Assembly: GCF_030247185.1 (NCBI RefSeq)
Contig: NC_080572.1
Span: 128,280,405-128,344,404 of the forward strand
Direction of reading: 5' to 3'
DNA from: Malaya genurostris
Taxonomy: Eukaryota; Arthropoda; Insecta; Diptera; Culicidae
Length of the DNA stretch: 64,000 bases
Shown: one piece after another, positions 11,301 to 26,323 of the stretch
Position numbering within the stretch: the stretch's first letter is position 1
Layout of the letters: each line of letters opens with the position of its first letter
Translations under genes and position numbers: made by a program
Notes under the pieces: model-generated
The model's database searches: none
Told to the model about the DNA's origin: nothing
Seen by the model: only the letters and a program-made list of their open reading frames with translations

Positions 11301-12025
11301 AAATCATCATTTTTGCTAACTTTTTCCAGAATTTTCGTTCAACAAAATAAATTCAAATGTTTTGCATTATAAAAAGCATCATTCGAACAACAATTTGTAA
11401 TTTTTTCGTTGAAAAATATTGAGAAATAATTCGGTGAAGAGGTATTTTTGAGAACGCTTCTTAAAAATCATAATTTGCGGTGTCCACTGTATCTCAGCGT
11501 AGACTAATCAGAAGTGAACAAATGAGTGCAGCATAGCTAGAGTAGAAGTTTTTCTAGACCCCAACGTTTCTGTTCGATTTTTTTTAGTTTTAAAGTTTTT
11601 GGTGGTTGTTCAAAGTACGTTTTTTCACGACAAAATTCGCCATTTTGCAGCTGTTAAATCTCCCCACAGTAACAAACAACGAAAAGGAAAACGTTGGGGT
11701 CTGGTTTTTTATATGTAGAAAGTGTGTGCAAAATTTGAAAAAAATTGGTGCAATAGTTTTTGAATGACGATGGATTTTTTCTTTCATAATTTATTATAAC
11801 GAAACATTTCAAGATTGTTTTGTCAAGTTTTCAAGTCAGTCGAAGCAGAAATTTTGGGCCTGTGTGCATAGTTCTTACTTCTTCGCAGTATGAGATAAGC
11901 AAAGATAAAGGTCCATAACATCCAGAGTTTCGTTCCTATAGGCTTGAAAATTTCACAAAAAATTCTTCAAATGTTTTACTTTAAGAAAATATAAAGAACG
12001 TAATAAATGATTCTTTAAAAATGTT
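11301..12025. other. Noncoding insertion between endonuclease and RT remains
   Basis: About 700 bp separate the GDFN fragment from the reverse transcriptase remains, with no coding sense. AACGTT and GACCCCAACGTTTC / AACGTTGGGGTCTGG lie inverted at about 11557-11570 and 11690-11703, which suggests a MITE or foldback piece inside this block. Confidence 0.45.
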
Positions 12026-12500
12026 AGACCCTACCCGCCCCTTAAATCAGGCTCAAAATCAGACATGCGTAATTATCGAGGAATTGCCATTATCTCGTGC
12101 ATTCCAAAATTATTTGAAAAAATTAACAATGGAAAAATATTTCAACATGTAAAAAATTACATAACTCCAAAACAACATGGCGGTTTTCAAAGGTCTTTCT
12201 AAGTCAACAAATCTCTTGGAATTCATTACATTCACTTTGGAAGCTATGGACAATTAAAATTATGTAGAAACTCTCTATACTGACTTCAGCAAAGCTTTCG
12301 ACCGAATTGACATAACATTATTACTATTCGAAATTAAAAAATATGGCATTGAACAAATACTTTTGGAATGGCTTGAATCATATCCCACAAAACGTAAACA
12401 AATTATACGCTAACAAAACACATACTCCAAATCAATAAATGTCACTTCAGGTGTTCCCCAAGGTTCACATTTAGGCCCTCTTCTTCTTATCTTGTACCTA
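12026..12500 (+). pseudogene. CR1-like reverse transcriptase remains
   Basis: Non-LTR reverse transcriptase blocks can be read with stops and frameshifts: KSGSKSDMRNYRGIAIISC, ITPKQHG, then YTDFSKAFDRID, KKYGIEQILLEWLESY and finally GVPQGSHLGPLL. The palm motif with the catalytic YxDD should follow but the sequence passes into an ACAT/ACAC-rich tract at about 12495, so the copy ends there. Together with 9290-11300 it forms one decayed plus-strand element. Confidence 0.8.
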
Positions 12501-12522
12501 CACATACACAAATACATACAAA

Positions 12523-12601
12523 TATACACACATACAGACATATAAAATACCTTAGCCAGCCATATAAAATATACACACATACAGACATATAAAATACCTT
12601 A
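12523..12601. repeat. 47-bp direct duplication beside a MITE
   Basis: ATACACACATACAGACATAT and the following AAAATACCTTA occur at about 12523 and again at about 12570. The first copy carries ACCTTAGCC, which equals the inferred outer end of the MITE that begins just after the second copy. Confidence 0.6.
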
Positions 12602-12786
12602 TTCTTAGGTTGATGTCAGAGTGAAAGCGTCACGCGAAGCGTCGAGGCGCGCGTGCGAGCTAGTTGCATTTGATCAAATCAAACCTGTCAGAGTGAATGC
12701 GATGCGAAAGCAGTACATCGCATTGAATCGCTTCGCTTCGGTCCACGTTCCACGCTCACTCTGACATCAACCTAAGGCTAAGGTAT
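12594..12786. mobile_element. GC-rich MITE with about 33-bp imperfect inverted repeats
   Basis: TTAGGTTGATGTCAGAGTGA at 12605-12624 pairs perfectly with 12756-12775, and the pairing extends outward to ATACCTTA on both sides with two mismatches. The interior is rich in CGCG, GCGAAGCG and CGCTTCG and contains a second, internal copy of the GTCAGAGTGAA block. It lies just after the truncated reverse transcriptase. Confidence 0.8.
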
Positions 12787-13124
12787 AAATAGCAAATAAA
12801 TTCCTATAAATATAACAATTATGTTGTAATTGAAAAGACCAAATGCTACTAAATATACATAAAAATGCAGTCAATGGGCCGTATAAAGAAAACGTAGCAT
12901 GCTTTAATTTCGGTAGTAAATGCTACATGTTTGCTGATAAAGTGAAGTAGAAAAATTAAATAAAGTGGCATTTTTGCAGCAGTAAGTACTTTTCTTGCAG
13001 CAGTAAGTGCTTATTCCAGCTTTTCCGGCTTCGAGTCGATACGGCATACAATAAATGCTCAAATTCGATGGTAACATTAACTACATGTTCGAACTTGTTT
13101 TTTTACTTTTTTTTATATATATAT
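12787..13124. other. Unassigned DNA with short direct repeats
   Basis: TGCAGCAGTAAGT occurs twice, about 12977-13010. CGGCATACAATAAATGCTC through CTACATGTTCGAAC (about 13040-13095) resembles 31390-31445, so it is a small dispersed repeat. No gene. Confidence 0.4.
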
Positions 13125-14760
13125 ATAAAATAGGTATAGAATTCGCTCAAACTTTCGAAAATTTTTCCGAGGCCCGGAGGGCCGAATGACATACCAATCG
13201 ATTCAGCTCGACGAACTGAGCAAATATCTCTGTGTGTGTGTGTCTGTATGTGTGTTGTCAACTAAGAGGTCGAGATCTCAGAGATGGCTGGACCGATTTT
13301 GATCAAACTAGTCGCAAATGAAAGGTATCCTCGTCACCCAAAACGCTATTGAATGGTTTTGAGTTCGGATGTTTACTTTTTGAGTTATTCGAAGTTTTAT
13401 GTCAAAGTTTTCAGTTTTTTGACATTATCTGTCACAATTGACCTTGAAAACAGAATATATTTTCAGACTTAGATTCCGCACGGTAATACCTATTCAACAA
13501 GCCATAGATTGTTAAAATCCGTCCATTTTTAACGGATATATCGAAATTTTTGTGTAAACGACTTTTCCCCTTATTCCAGCAGTAGACGTTTTGAGCGCTG
13601 TCTGGCAAAGAAATGCTTGGGAGCAACGGAAAACACCATATTTTATACTGTGACACACAATTGCTTCTAAGTAACAAAAAGACTGTGTTCAGCATCCTTT
13701 TTCATGACAATTTGCCTTGGACCGATTTTAGCACGGTTCGTTTTTGGCAACATAATCGTTCGAATATGGCATATGTAAGCCAGATGATATCAGCATTATC
13801 GAGTTGAAAGTAATTCCATAATTATATCGATTTAAACTACTTACAGCTATGAATGCTGGAAGAACAACACCCATATACCATTCGAATCAGTTCGTCGAGA
13901 TCAGCAAACGCGTGTGTGACAAATATGTTCACTCAATTTTCTCGGAGATGGCTGACTTCTGATTGCGGAACCACAGGATGATATATGAAACGAAATTAAA
14001 ATAATGCAATTCATTTTTCTCGTAGATGGCTGAACCGATCTAAGATTCAAATGAAATCTAAGAATCATCTATGATTCAAATGAGAGGTCTTAAAATCCTA
14101 AAAAATTTAGTCAGATCCGATTTCTGGCTTAGGAGATACAGGGTGATTAGTATAAAAATGTCCATTTCACATAAATTAATCAGGTTGATCGGGTTTGCTG
14201 ATTTGGAAAGTCGATTACGAAAGAAAGTTATTTCAGTTTAGGCGGTATTAAGTTTTCGATTCGGAATGTACCCCCAAATTTTAATTCGCCCTACAATTTC
14301 TTAAAGATGTCTACACAGTACTCAGGTGAATTTAACTGATTTCGGCTACACCGATTTTAGAAGTTCGGTTCCAGTATCGAATGAATCGTTTCTCAAAGCT
14401 TAATCATTTTTTCAAAAAGGCCAAATCGAACTTCAAAAACAAAAATTCAAAAAATTAGTGAATTCTGGAGTTACAGATGATGACTTTTTAAAATGCATAC
14501 CATTATAGAAGATGTAAATTGTTTGGCGTATCAATTTATGGCCATTCGAATCATTTTGGGTTATGCTAGTTCCTGAATACCGGCTCTGGAAGTACCATAA
14601 TTAATGACGAAAAACTCTAAAGTGGAACTTACTTCGACATCTCATGGAATGTTCAATTGATTGTCACACGTTAAGATTGAAATTCGATAAGATTTGCAGT
14701 TTCTACATTACAGGGTAATGAGTGATTAAAATCTCAATTTTCCGTTTAAAACGACGATAA
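13125..14760 (-). repeat. R1 repeat, long degenerate copy
   Basis: The left side (GGTATAGAATTCGCTCAAAC, GAGGCCCGGAGGGCCGAATG, CGATTCAGCTCGACGAACTG, GTGTGTGTGTGTCTG) is the R1 right end read in reverse. It is followed by degenerate units with AGAGATGGCTGGACCGATTT and CGGAGATGGCTGA-like blocks. The opposite R1 end is not visible. No credible coding frame. Confidence 0.7.
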
Positions 14761-15464
14761 TTAAAATAATGTCATGAGAACTAAAACACCTAAGAATATC
14801 GATGCAAAAAAACACATGCGTATTGATAAAAAAAGGTATCATCTCACTGCTAGGTGGATTAATTACGTTTTTATTCATACCAAACGTGTTTTACTCTGTG
14901 GACTATGTTTTTGAGGAGATACTACAAACAACAGACTTTACTACATTTTATTCATACGGCCCAATGTGTCACATTCCGATGCAGTAATTGACTTTCTGTT
15001 TCAACAGATGATCTTACTACCACTAATAATACATACCAATTTTTTAATAACTAACAGTATAACATATAAAATTATATATTTAATTTAGAATAATTGTTTT
15101 TGGATGTTTAGAATTACTTTTGTCCTGTATAAACACGTTTTCACACGTTTAAGCATAGAATCTCTTCGTAAAGGTATGTACTTTTACAATATGTCATCAT
15201 ATATTGGTTAATGAAATTTTTCAGTTTTGTAAATATGTGTTGAGGTTTACTGGATTTTCGGATTTTCAATAATTAACTAACTTTGAAAAGTTCTAAAACA
15301 CTTCCATCGAATTCCACTTAGTTTTTCTTTCTAGTATTGCTCATTATCAAAAGGCAAACAAAATGAAAATAGCAATAATTTGCTTAAGTCGCGCGTTCAA
15401 GCATTAGCTTGTTCATGCGTTTTCATGCGCGTCCCGACTGGTAGTCGCTGGTTTAACTTACCCT
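14761..15464. other. Unassigned AT-rich DNA
   Basis: Nothing I can name. A short frame near 14802-14987 has no motif. Confidence 0.5.
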
Positions 15465-15531
15465 TGCGGTATATGCGACCATTCATAAACCACCACGAAG
15501 TGGTGGTTTATGAATGGTCGCATATACCGCA
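15465..15531. repeat. Perfect 32-bp-stem hairpin with a 3-nt loop
   Basis: 15465-15496 (TGCGGTATATGCGACC...) is followed by GAA and then by its exact reverse complement at 15500-15531. No mismatch occurs in 32 pairs. Not part of a longer inverted repeat that I can see. It could be a recent palindromic duplication by strand switching, a small hairpin RNA gene, or an assembly fold-back artefact. Confidence 0.9.
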
Positions 15532-16599
15532 TGTTGGTCTCTAATTGTTTTTATTGAAAGAAATTTAACTGCGAAACTAAGTCAACTCAGCCAGAAAAAT
15601 TCAGCTTAACTTTACTTAAGGAAAAATGGATTCGAAAAATGTGGAAGTACAACGTTGCGAAAAATACACCAGGCTGAACGTGAACATGCAAACTATCTCT
15701 CTCCCGTTAAATTATTCATTTATTCGAAGAAACCCCATTTTTTCCTAGCGTTTGAGAATCATTGTATCTTATTGCCACTTGAGTATCTGTAATATCTAAG
15801 AATCCATGGAATCCAACCACTCAGAAACCGACATTTAAAGCTGAGAACGCGCGAAATGAACTATATAACTTACTTTAAAAAAATGTCTATTGTTGCACTG
15901 GTTGTATGGCATGTCGTCTCATCCTGCGGAACAACAAAATTTGTCTAGAATATGTCTAGTCTTTCAAGTATTTCTAGTAAAAAGTTCCAAATTTTGGTCA
16001 ACGTGGTTTATGTACGTTACTTTTTGCACACTAACGTTAACATGTATTGTAATAATCTTTATACATTATTATCATGCTATACAGTATAACTATTCACATA
16101 AATACATGTTTGTGGGTCTCCGTGTATGTCCAACAAGCACCCATTTTAAAATTTTCACTACTTTCACTAGAGGGTAAAGTGAACCAAATAGTTTCTTTTT
16201 TTCGCAAAAAATTGTTTTATGTCCTGACAGTGACGTCATATCAACTTGGTGTATTCAGAAAAGTTACTTATTTAAATGTTATCCAAAACTTTGTAATATA
16301 CAATTTCTATGTTCAGTAAAAATACTTTTCGATCTGCTGCTAAAATGTTTGTTTCTTCAAAATGAAATAGAAAAAAAATTCTTTGCAAAAAATATATTTT
16401 GGATCAAAATTGGTACTTCCTGCTTAATAAAAATTAAGGTACCACTTTCACAACAAGCATTATATAAATTTCATCGCAGATACGTAAGCTCTTGACAATC
16501 ATAGAAAACCGATACAGACTGTCTTTTTTACGTTTAAAAACCACTGTGTCGTGTCCGGAAAACAAATGAAAGCGCGATCTGATCGTTTGAGGCTTTATT
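15532..16599. other. Unassigned AT-rich DNA
   Basis: Open frames around 15890-16319 are short, overlapping and without motifs. No gene supported. Confidence 0.45.
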
Positions 16600-17458
16600 C
16601 CACGCAGAAGGTCCGTTTTTTTGCTGTGACTTCTGGTTCAGGAGATATAGTTGTATAAGTGACAAAACGTGTTCTGGAGACATAATTGTACGTAACCGAC
16701 ACAACGTGTTGTTGTTTTACTGCTCAATTTCTCCAAAGATGTCGGAACCTATTTCAACATCCTAAGACTCGTTTGAATGCTACTATAAGACCATTACTCA
16801 AGTTCGACTCAAGATCAACGGGTTGTGACTTCTGATTCCGGAGATATGATATAAGTAACGTAACCGAAAGAAACGCGTTTTTATTCACTCAATTTTGTCA
16901 GAGATGGCTGAACTTGGCACATTTCAATGCAACCATGTATTCGTCAAACAGGTTTGAAGTTCAAATGGCTGTTACTTACGGTTGCGGTGACATAATGGTA
17001 TAAGCGACGTAAACGTCAAAACTTATTACCGCTCAATGTTCTCGGATATGGATTAACTAATATCAATAGTTTTAGGCTCGTTTGAGACTAAAATTTGTAC
17101 TGTGGGTCGAGTTCGAATATCATATGTCTGACACGTCAAGTTTCGGAGAAATAATCGTTCAAGTAACGTAATCGTCAAATCATTTTTTCTATTCGCATGT
17201 TAAATTCAGATAGTAACCTATCATCACGTTCAAATGTATTATTGCTGATACGTTTGGTTTGAGGAATGTTGTCGAATATGTAACATAAACGCTGAAGCAT
17301 GGTTTTATGAACTACTTGAATCAATCTGAATAAATTGGTGTCAAAAATGAGTCCAAAGTAGTGTCATAAATTATTTTATTAAAAAGGCAAACAATATTTT
17401 TATGAGTCTGTTTCGATGAAAGAGAAAGGCATTATCACACCACTAAGTGTATTAAGAA
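16600..17458 (-). repeat. R1 repeat with an internal array of about 155-bp units
   Basis: The right edge AGAGAAAGGCATTATCACAC then CACTAAGTG is the R1 left end inverted. Inside, a unit recurs about every 150-195 bp: GACTTCTG(G/A)TTC(A/C)GGAGATAT, a TAAGTGACGTAACCG-like run, then CACTCAATTT..AGAGATGGCTGAAC. Anchor positions are about 16630, 16825, 16978 and 17137. Confidence 0.7.
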
Positions 17459-18109
17459 TATATTTTATAAATAAACATTACATACCTGTAGCAGTGCGCT
17501 AAAATTTCATTTTCAATCGAATAATATAAGATGAAAATGAAATTTATGGCCGCTGACCGTCAGCATATCCCTACTAATTCATTTGACATTTGCTGCCATT
17601 TTCAAGTGAAGCTTCTGGAATTCATCGTCAGTTGAATAATCGTACCTAGTCATTTGAAGTTTTGCTTGCTCAGTTTCGAGTGCCATGTAGTGTAGCTCCT
17701 TCATTGCCTTCGCTCTTGGTAGTAAGCAAGTTCGAACGAATAGAATTATAAATGCAGTAAAGTATCAAAAATGAAAACTGAAGGAGGAAACAATAAATTT
17801 ATGTGTATTCTGTGATTGATATTTCAGTTGTCTGGTTTGTCTTTCAACTATTATCTTGAACCAATTCGAATGTTTACATGAACCTCATTTGAAGGCCGCT
17901 CTCATACTATTGAAAGAGATATTTTGTTACTTCAAGAGATCAACTGGTTAAACTGAGCCTCGATTGAAGAGAAACGAGTGATTAACTGAATGCTGCCCGT
18001 TCGGGCCGTCAGCAAACATTGTGCGTGTCAGAGAGTGAAGTTTACTGCATTAGATAGATCGTCAATGTGTTCCACATCCAGTTTCAATTGAATTGAATGA
18101 AGTTTTCCT
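17459..18109. other. Unassigned DNA with one small inverted repeat
   Basis: AAATTTCATTTTC at 17502-17514 pairs with GAAAATGAAATTT at about 17533-17545. No gene supported. Confidence 0.4.
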
Positions 18110-18308
18110 GCAATGACCTGTAGAATACTTCTACTTAGGGTAAAATAACAACACATTTCTTTTGTTTGAAGAAATATCCATTTTTACACTATTTTTTAAG
18201 AAAGAACAAAAACAAATCGTTCCAATAAACTGAACCAGTATTTCGTCCAGTATGCCGTTCAACGAACGCTCAACGCCAAACAGATTTTAATCGCTCTCTC
18301 AGTGGAAA
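18110..18308 (+). repeat. Second copy of the ORF1-upstream sequence of 3540-3735
   Basis: It matches the inverted 3540-3735 block over about 190 bp with indels. No gag-like coding follows here, so only the 5' part of the element, or a solo promoter-like piece, is present. Confidence 0.6.
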
Positions 18309-19779
18309 TTCTCATGATAAAGTCTAGCAGTGTTTCAACGAAATACTACCTAAAAATTCTATAGGGTCGAACTTGTTGTTCATAGTGTAACGCATACAAT
18401 TTATCCAAGATAATCATTTAATAGTAATGTTGAAATAGTCCTACCAATTTATGCATTCACATTACTTTAAAACTCAGTATATATGTGCGTCTTGTACAAT
18501 AGGATTGGTTATTCATTTAATAATAAAAGCACAGTTTTAGGTATAAACTAAAAAGAAGACTGAAAAAGGCGTGTTACTTTGCTTGAATGAATGAAATATA
18601 TATTTTTATTTATAAAGTGAATGAATGAAAGAAAATTATGATAATGGTATTGGTTCAAAAGAGGAGGGGCTAAAATAAATTATTTTCGAATGTGATTGAA
18701 ATTTTTCATTTTTCCTCACACTCAAAAAATTTCACACGTTGATTTTAGAACCTAACCTGCGTGATTTTTATCTATCATATTAATTGTATAGCACTTACAT
18801 AAAACGTGGATAGCACGGAGCTCGCAAACTTTTAGTCAATCATATTTTCACAAAATAACTACTGTACTTTTCTCGAGGATAGAATGGTTTCCATTCGAAT
18901 TAGTTGCAAAGCATTATTGTTTATAATCAGATGTTTATTTTACATTTTTAAGCACCAACGTCATACACGTAGCGTTGATTAAATCAGAAGGTTAAGTGAA
19001 GACATTTTAAGATTGAAAGCTCTTGTAGTTGTATATCTCAAATATTAAAATCATTAGTTAGAGAGATTTGCTGCCTCTGTTCGATTGTTTGACTATAAGG
19101 GTAAAATGACAATTGTTTTGGACAATTTTCAAACTATTTTTTCTGCGATATTGTTTCTTAGAGCCGACGCATACCGATTTTATCTCGATTCGTTAATCGA
19201 GTGTCGTGTAATCAGCATAAAAAAAATAAAGCGGCTACACTAATGAGATGACTCCTGGTACACTGTAAACTACACATAATTCAGTATACGAAATTTTACA
19301 GCAAGGCTAAGGCGATTCGATTTTTAATTTTCACAGCTACTGTCTTTCTTTCTCCTGTAGTCAAGATACCCTAGAAACGATTTATTTTATTTGTTATGTC
19401 ATCACTTCTAAATCAGACTGTTGATTGAAATCTAAGAAGAGAAATAAAAATTGTTTTTTTTTGGGAAGATGCATGAGAGATCACACCAATCATAAAGTTT
19501 CAAAACTGCAGGTTTTATTTGTTATTTACTTTGAGTGAGTCAATTGGTCATTATTGATGCTATTAAATTATTGATAGGGTCGTTTGGGTTGTTGGCAAAA
19601 TTTTGCTGAACTGAAAGTATTGCAACAAAACCATCGTAGCATTTCCACACTGTGAATAAACGATTGTGAATAAGAATAGTTTCATTGTGCATCACGATTT
19701 TGTTTTTCATACTATAAGGCCCTAAGAGCCAGCTAAACAAAATAAACGAAGGAATCTTACACTATGGCTCGTTTACGAA
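18309..19779. other. Unassigned AT-rich DNA
   Basis: No gene, RNA or element end recognised. Confidence 0.5.
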
Positions 19780-20900
19780 GACTCCCTTTCGCTATAGAAA
19801 TGTAATAGAATTGCTAGCAAACTCGACTTTCAATCGGAGCCTCGGATACCCATAGTTTTATACACCATTCGACTTAGTTCAACGAGATAAAAAACTGAGA
19901 TTTCAACAGGCTTTGACTCTTGAAAGTTATTATTGGACAGGTTTGAAGATCAAATTGCTATCTTTTCTGGTTCCGGAGAAATAATGTTATAAAAATGTCA
20001 ACTACAAAGTTCAATTTTTTCTTACCACTCAATTTTTCGCGGGGATTCCTAAACCACTTTAACAACCTTAGGCTCGTTTATAAGGTAGAGGAGACCGGGG
20101 CGAAAATTGCCCCTTTGCAGTAATTCGAACACTAAATGTCCCATCGGCTAAGCCCTCTATACGTGAACTCGAGCATAAGCTTACAATTGACTTATGTTCA
20201 TTTTATATGCCGTCCACTCAGTTGAGCGTCAGTAGCCGGTGAATGCGAACGTGTAGATCTTTTTTGTCAGAAGTAAAATTATCTAGTTCCACAATTACCG
20301 CATTGTAGAATATGCCCAGAAACAAATCATATTCGGTGAGTGTTTTCAGGTAAAAACTTACCTCTTAACTATGAATTGAATGGTACTAATGGTTTTTATT
20401 ATAAAGTAATTTTTGTTTGTGTTATGACTTCGCAAAATCGAAACGAAGCGGTGTGGTGAAAATTGCCATTTTTTATGAGGCAAAAATGGCCCCTAGACTC
20501 GTTCTGAGTTCTAAATTTACTGTTGTTTTTACAAAGGCTTGCGATTTTATGAGCTCATACAATTGCGTACGCAAAAGGATTACTGGATTTTTTATTTCGT
20601 TCGAAAACCCAAATTGCAATCACTTCTGGTTCCAGAGATACAGCGATATGAGAGACGTAACCGACAAAACGCCCTTTTTAGGCCATTTTTTCCGTTGGAT
20701 GAACCAATTTTAACATGATTAGGTTCATTTAGTATTATTTAGTCGTAGATCATGTTCGAAGATCAAATGTTTGTCACGTCTAGTTTCGGAGATTAAAATG
20801 GTATACGTGACATAACTAACAAAATGTGCTATTTTCTCTCCACTCAAAAAATGTTTTCATACGACTGTGTCAATAACAACAGAAAGGCATAATCTTTACG
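19780..20900 (-). repeat. R1 repeat split by a pogo-like fragment
   Basis: The left side (CTATAGAAATGTAATAGAAT, TTGCTAGCAAACTCGACTTTC, GGAGCCTCGGATACCC, ATTCGACTTAGTTCAACGAG) is the inverted right end of the copy that ends at 30110. The right side ends with AGAAAGGCAT, as R1 left ends do. R1 units flank both sides of 20087-20560. Confidence 0.75.
20087..20560 (+). mobile_element. 5' fragment of a pogo-like DNA transposon
   Basis: It starts TA then GAGGAGACCGGGGCGAAAAT, the terminus of the element at 37347. It shares with it AATTCGAACACT, GTCCACTCAGTT, the GTGAGT block and GGCAAAAATGGCCCCTAGAC. ATG at 20312 reads MPRNKSYS (20312-20335) and meets GTGAGT. MPRN followed by Ser/Tyr is the usual start of pogo/Tigger-type transposases, and the second copy keeps PRN.SY next to the same donor, so this is probably a first coding exon. 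The 3' part is missing. Confidence 0.6.
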
Positions 20901-24039
<3,139 letters not shown>

Positions 24040-24162
24040 TTGATATATATATTAATCATATACTACTTGGCGATACCTATTATCTTTCTCCGGACAGTAC
24101 CAGCCCAGATGCCGTGGGGAATCCAGCGAAAAAAATCTAACCAAGAATAGATTCACTGGGAT

Positions 24163-24456
24163 CAGAGATGCCAGGTCTGCAGATTTGGGGTATAGTGCTG
24201 CAGACATTTTTTGTTGTGCAGACTTTTGAAATTCTCGCAGACTTGTGCATACTTTTGAAATTCTCGCAGACTATCGTCTATATTTACAGACTTTTGAAAT
24301 TTCCGCGACCTTTTTTTTTTCCTCGCCAAGTCAGTTTTGCGTGTCATACTTTATAGAGAAATTGCTGCCAGCAAGACATACTTGCTGATTGCAGATTTTT
24401 TCTCAGATTTACAGACCCTGTCTGCAGATATTTAAAATTTTTACCTGGCATCTCTG
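24163..24456 (+). mobile_element. hAT-type MITE with perfect 8-bp target duplication (copy 2)
   Basis: CAGAGATGCCAGGT opens and ACCTGGCATCTCTG closes a 294-bp noncoding element. ACTGGGAT flanks it on both sides (24155-24162, 24457-24464). It is the same family as 9458-9756 in inverse orientation. It inserted into sequence containing GATCCTGCTTCCATGTCGTA, a motif that also occurs as a partial match, inverted, near 51524. Confidence 0.92.
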
Positions 24457-24464
24457 ACTGGGAT

Positions 24465-24808
24465 CCTGCTTCCATGTCGTAAAAGGCGACAATTGCAGGA
24501 TTTTCCTTCAGCTATCAGATTTTTTAACGTTTCTCATCGGATTACTCTATTTTACTAAATTATTTCTTCATTTAACAAACAGTTTTCTTTAAATATTTTC
24601 TCATAATTTTTCGATAATATGATCTCACCAATTTCCGGCCAGCTCAACTATGACGAAGATCCGTTATTATACAATGATAATAACAGAGATAATATAGATC
24701 GGTATATTGAATAAATAGTAGGAAAATAGTAGTAGATTCCACGTAAAAAGATGTATATAGTACGCTACCAAAATTGGGGCCAAGCCTACTATGAAATTTT
24801 AGAATATC
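24465..24808. other. Flank of the hAT MITE, probably an older repeat
   Basis: CTTCCATGTCGTAAAAGGC at about 24471 recurs inverted as GCCTTTTACGACATGGAA at about 51515-51532, so this is dispersed repeat sequence. No coding region. Confidence 0.4.
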
Positions 24809-25000
<192 letters not shown>

Positions 25001-25957
25001 TCACATCCATGCAGCGCGAAGTGCGTGGAATCCCGGAACACCTACGCTCGTTGGAAATCCCAAAAATATTTTCACGTAAGTTCAGGCATATTGACTCTGA
25101 GAAAATGTTTTACACGGACGGATCGCGAATTGAAGAAGCGACAGGGTTTGGTATGTTCAACAATAATGTATCGGCCTCATTTCAAGCTTCAAGAACCTGC
25201 ATCTGTTTATATAGCAGAGTTAGCAGCAGTTCATTATAGCTTGAATGTAATCGTCACATTATCTCCAAACCATTATTTCCTCTTCACAGATAGTCTGAGT
25301 GCAATTGAAGCCATTCGCTCAAACGCTGCTGGCAAAAATGAACCGTTTTTCTTGGGCAAAATAAAACAGTGTCTGAACGACATATTGAATAATAATTATC
25401 AAATCACAATAGTCTGGGTCCCGGCTCATTGCTCCATTCCAGGCAATGAAAGAGCTGATAGTTTTGCCAAACGTGGTGCTATTGAAGGTGAAATTTATGA
25501 GCGACCGATTGCTTTCAACGAATTTTATAGCGCGACTCGCCAAAGAACACTTGCCAGCTGGCAAGCTTCTTGGGATAGAGATGATCTAGGTCGGTGGATG
25601 CACTCAATTATTCCTAAAATATCGACAAAGGCATGGTTCAAGGGGCTGGATGTGAGTAGGGACTTCATTCGTTTGATGTCCAGACTCATGTCCAATCACT
25701 ACACCTTAGATGCACATCTCCTTCGAATTGGACTTTCCGAAACTAATCATTGTGCTTGTGGCAAAGGCTATCGCGATATTGATCATGTCGTTTGGACATG
25801 CGTGGAGTATCGTGATGTCAGATCTCAACTAATAAATTCCCTGCGTACCCAAGGTAGACTATCAAATGTCCCAGTTCGAGACATTCTTGCTTGTCGTGAC
25901 CTTTCTTACATGAAACTTCTTTATCATTTCATAAAGACAATTGAAGTTTCAATTTAA
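25001..25957 (+). pseudogene. RNase H and C-terminal region of a non-LTR retrotransposon ORF2 (copy 1)
   Basis: RNase H in such elements removes RNA from the RNA/DNA hybrid. The catalytic set is present: D in FYTDGS, E in AELAAV, D in LFTDSLSAI and H with D in WVPAHCSIPGNERADSFAK. YTDGS and GFGMFNNN lie in one frame and everything from FKLQEPASVYIAEL on lies in the next, so one base is gained or two lost near 25180-25184. After RNase H comes DDLGRWMHSIIPKIS, then a Cys/His cluster (HCACG ... DHVVWTC) and a stop at 25957. The 5' truncation removed the reverse transcriptase. RNase H occurs in I, Loa and related clades; I do not pick one. Confidence 0.88.
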
Positions 25958-26323
25958 TAATTGACCCTTTTGAGGGTTAGTTTTGACTCCTACTGCGTCT
26001 ATTAGTTCATCCAATAGCAAAATTTTAATAAAAATGATGTGCTGATACAAACAAACTCAAAATAGGTTACGAAATCAACAACAAAATGTATAAAAATTCA
26101 AGCTTATCTTATAATTTATAGCAGTTAATCGCTTGGTTCAAATAATGTTCTTAAGTAGATTTAATAATAAATAACGAAATAGCTAATATGATATTTAAAA
26201 TATAAGAGGAATATGTTTTATTAAACTCAAATCGCTGTGACTATATTAGTATTATATTAGGTTAAGAATTCTATGTAAAAGTGATGATACGGCGAAGAAA
26301 AACTTATATAAATTGCCTTAAGA

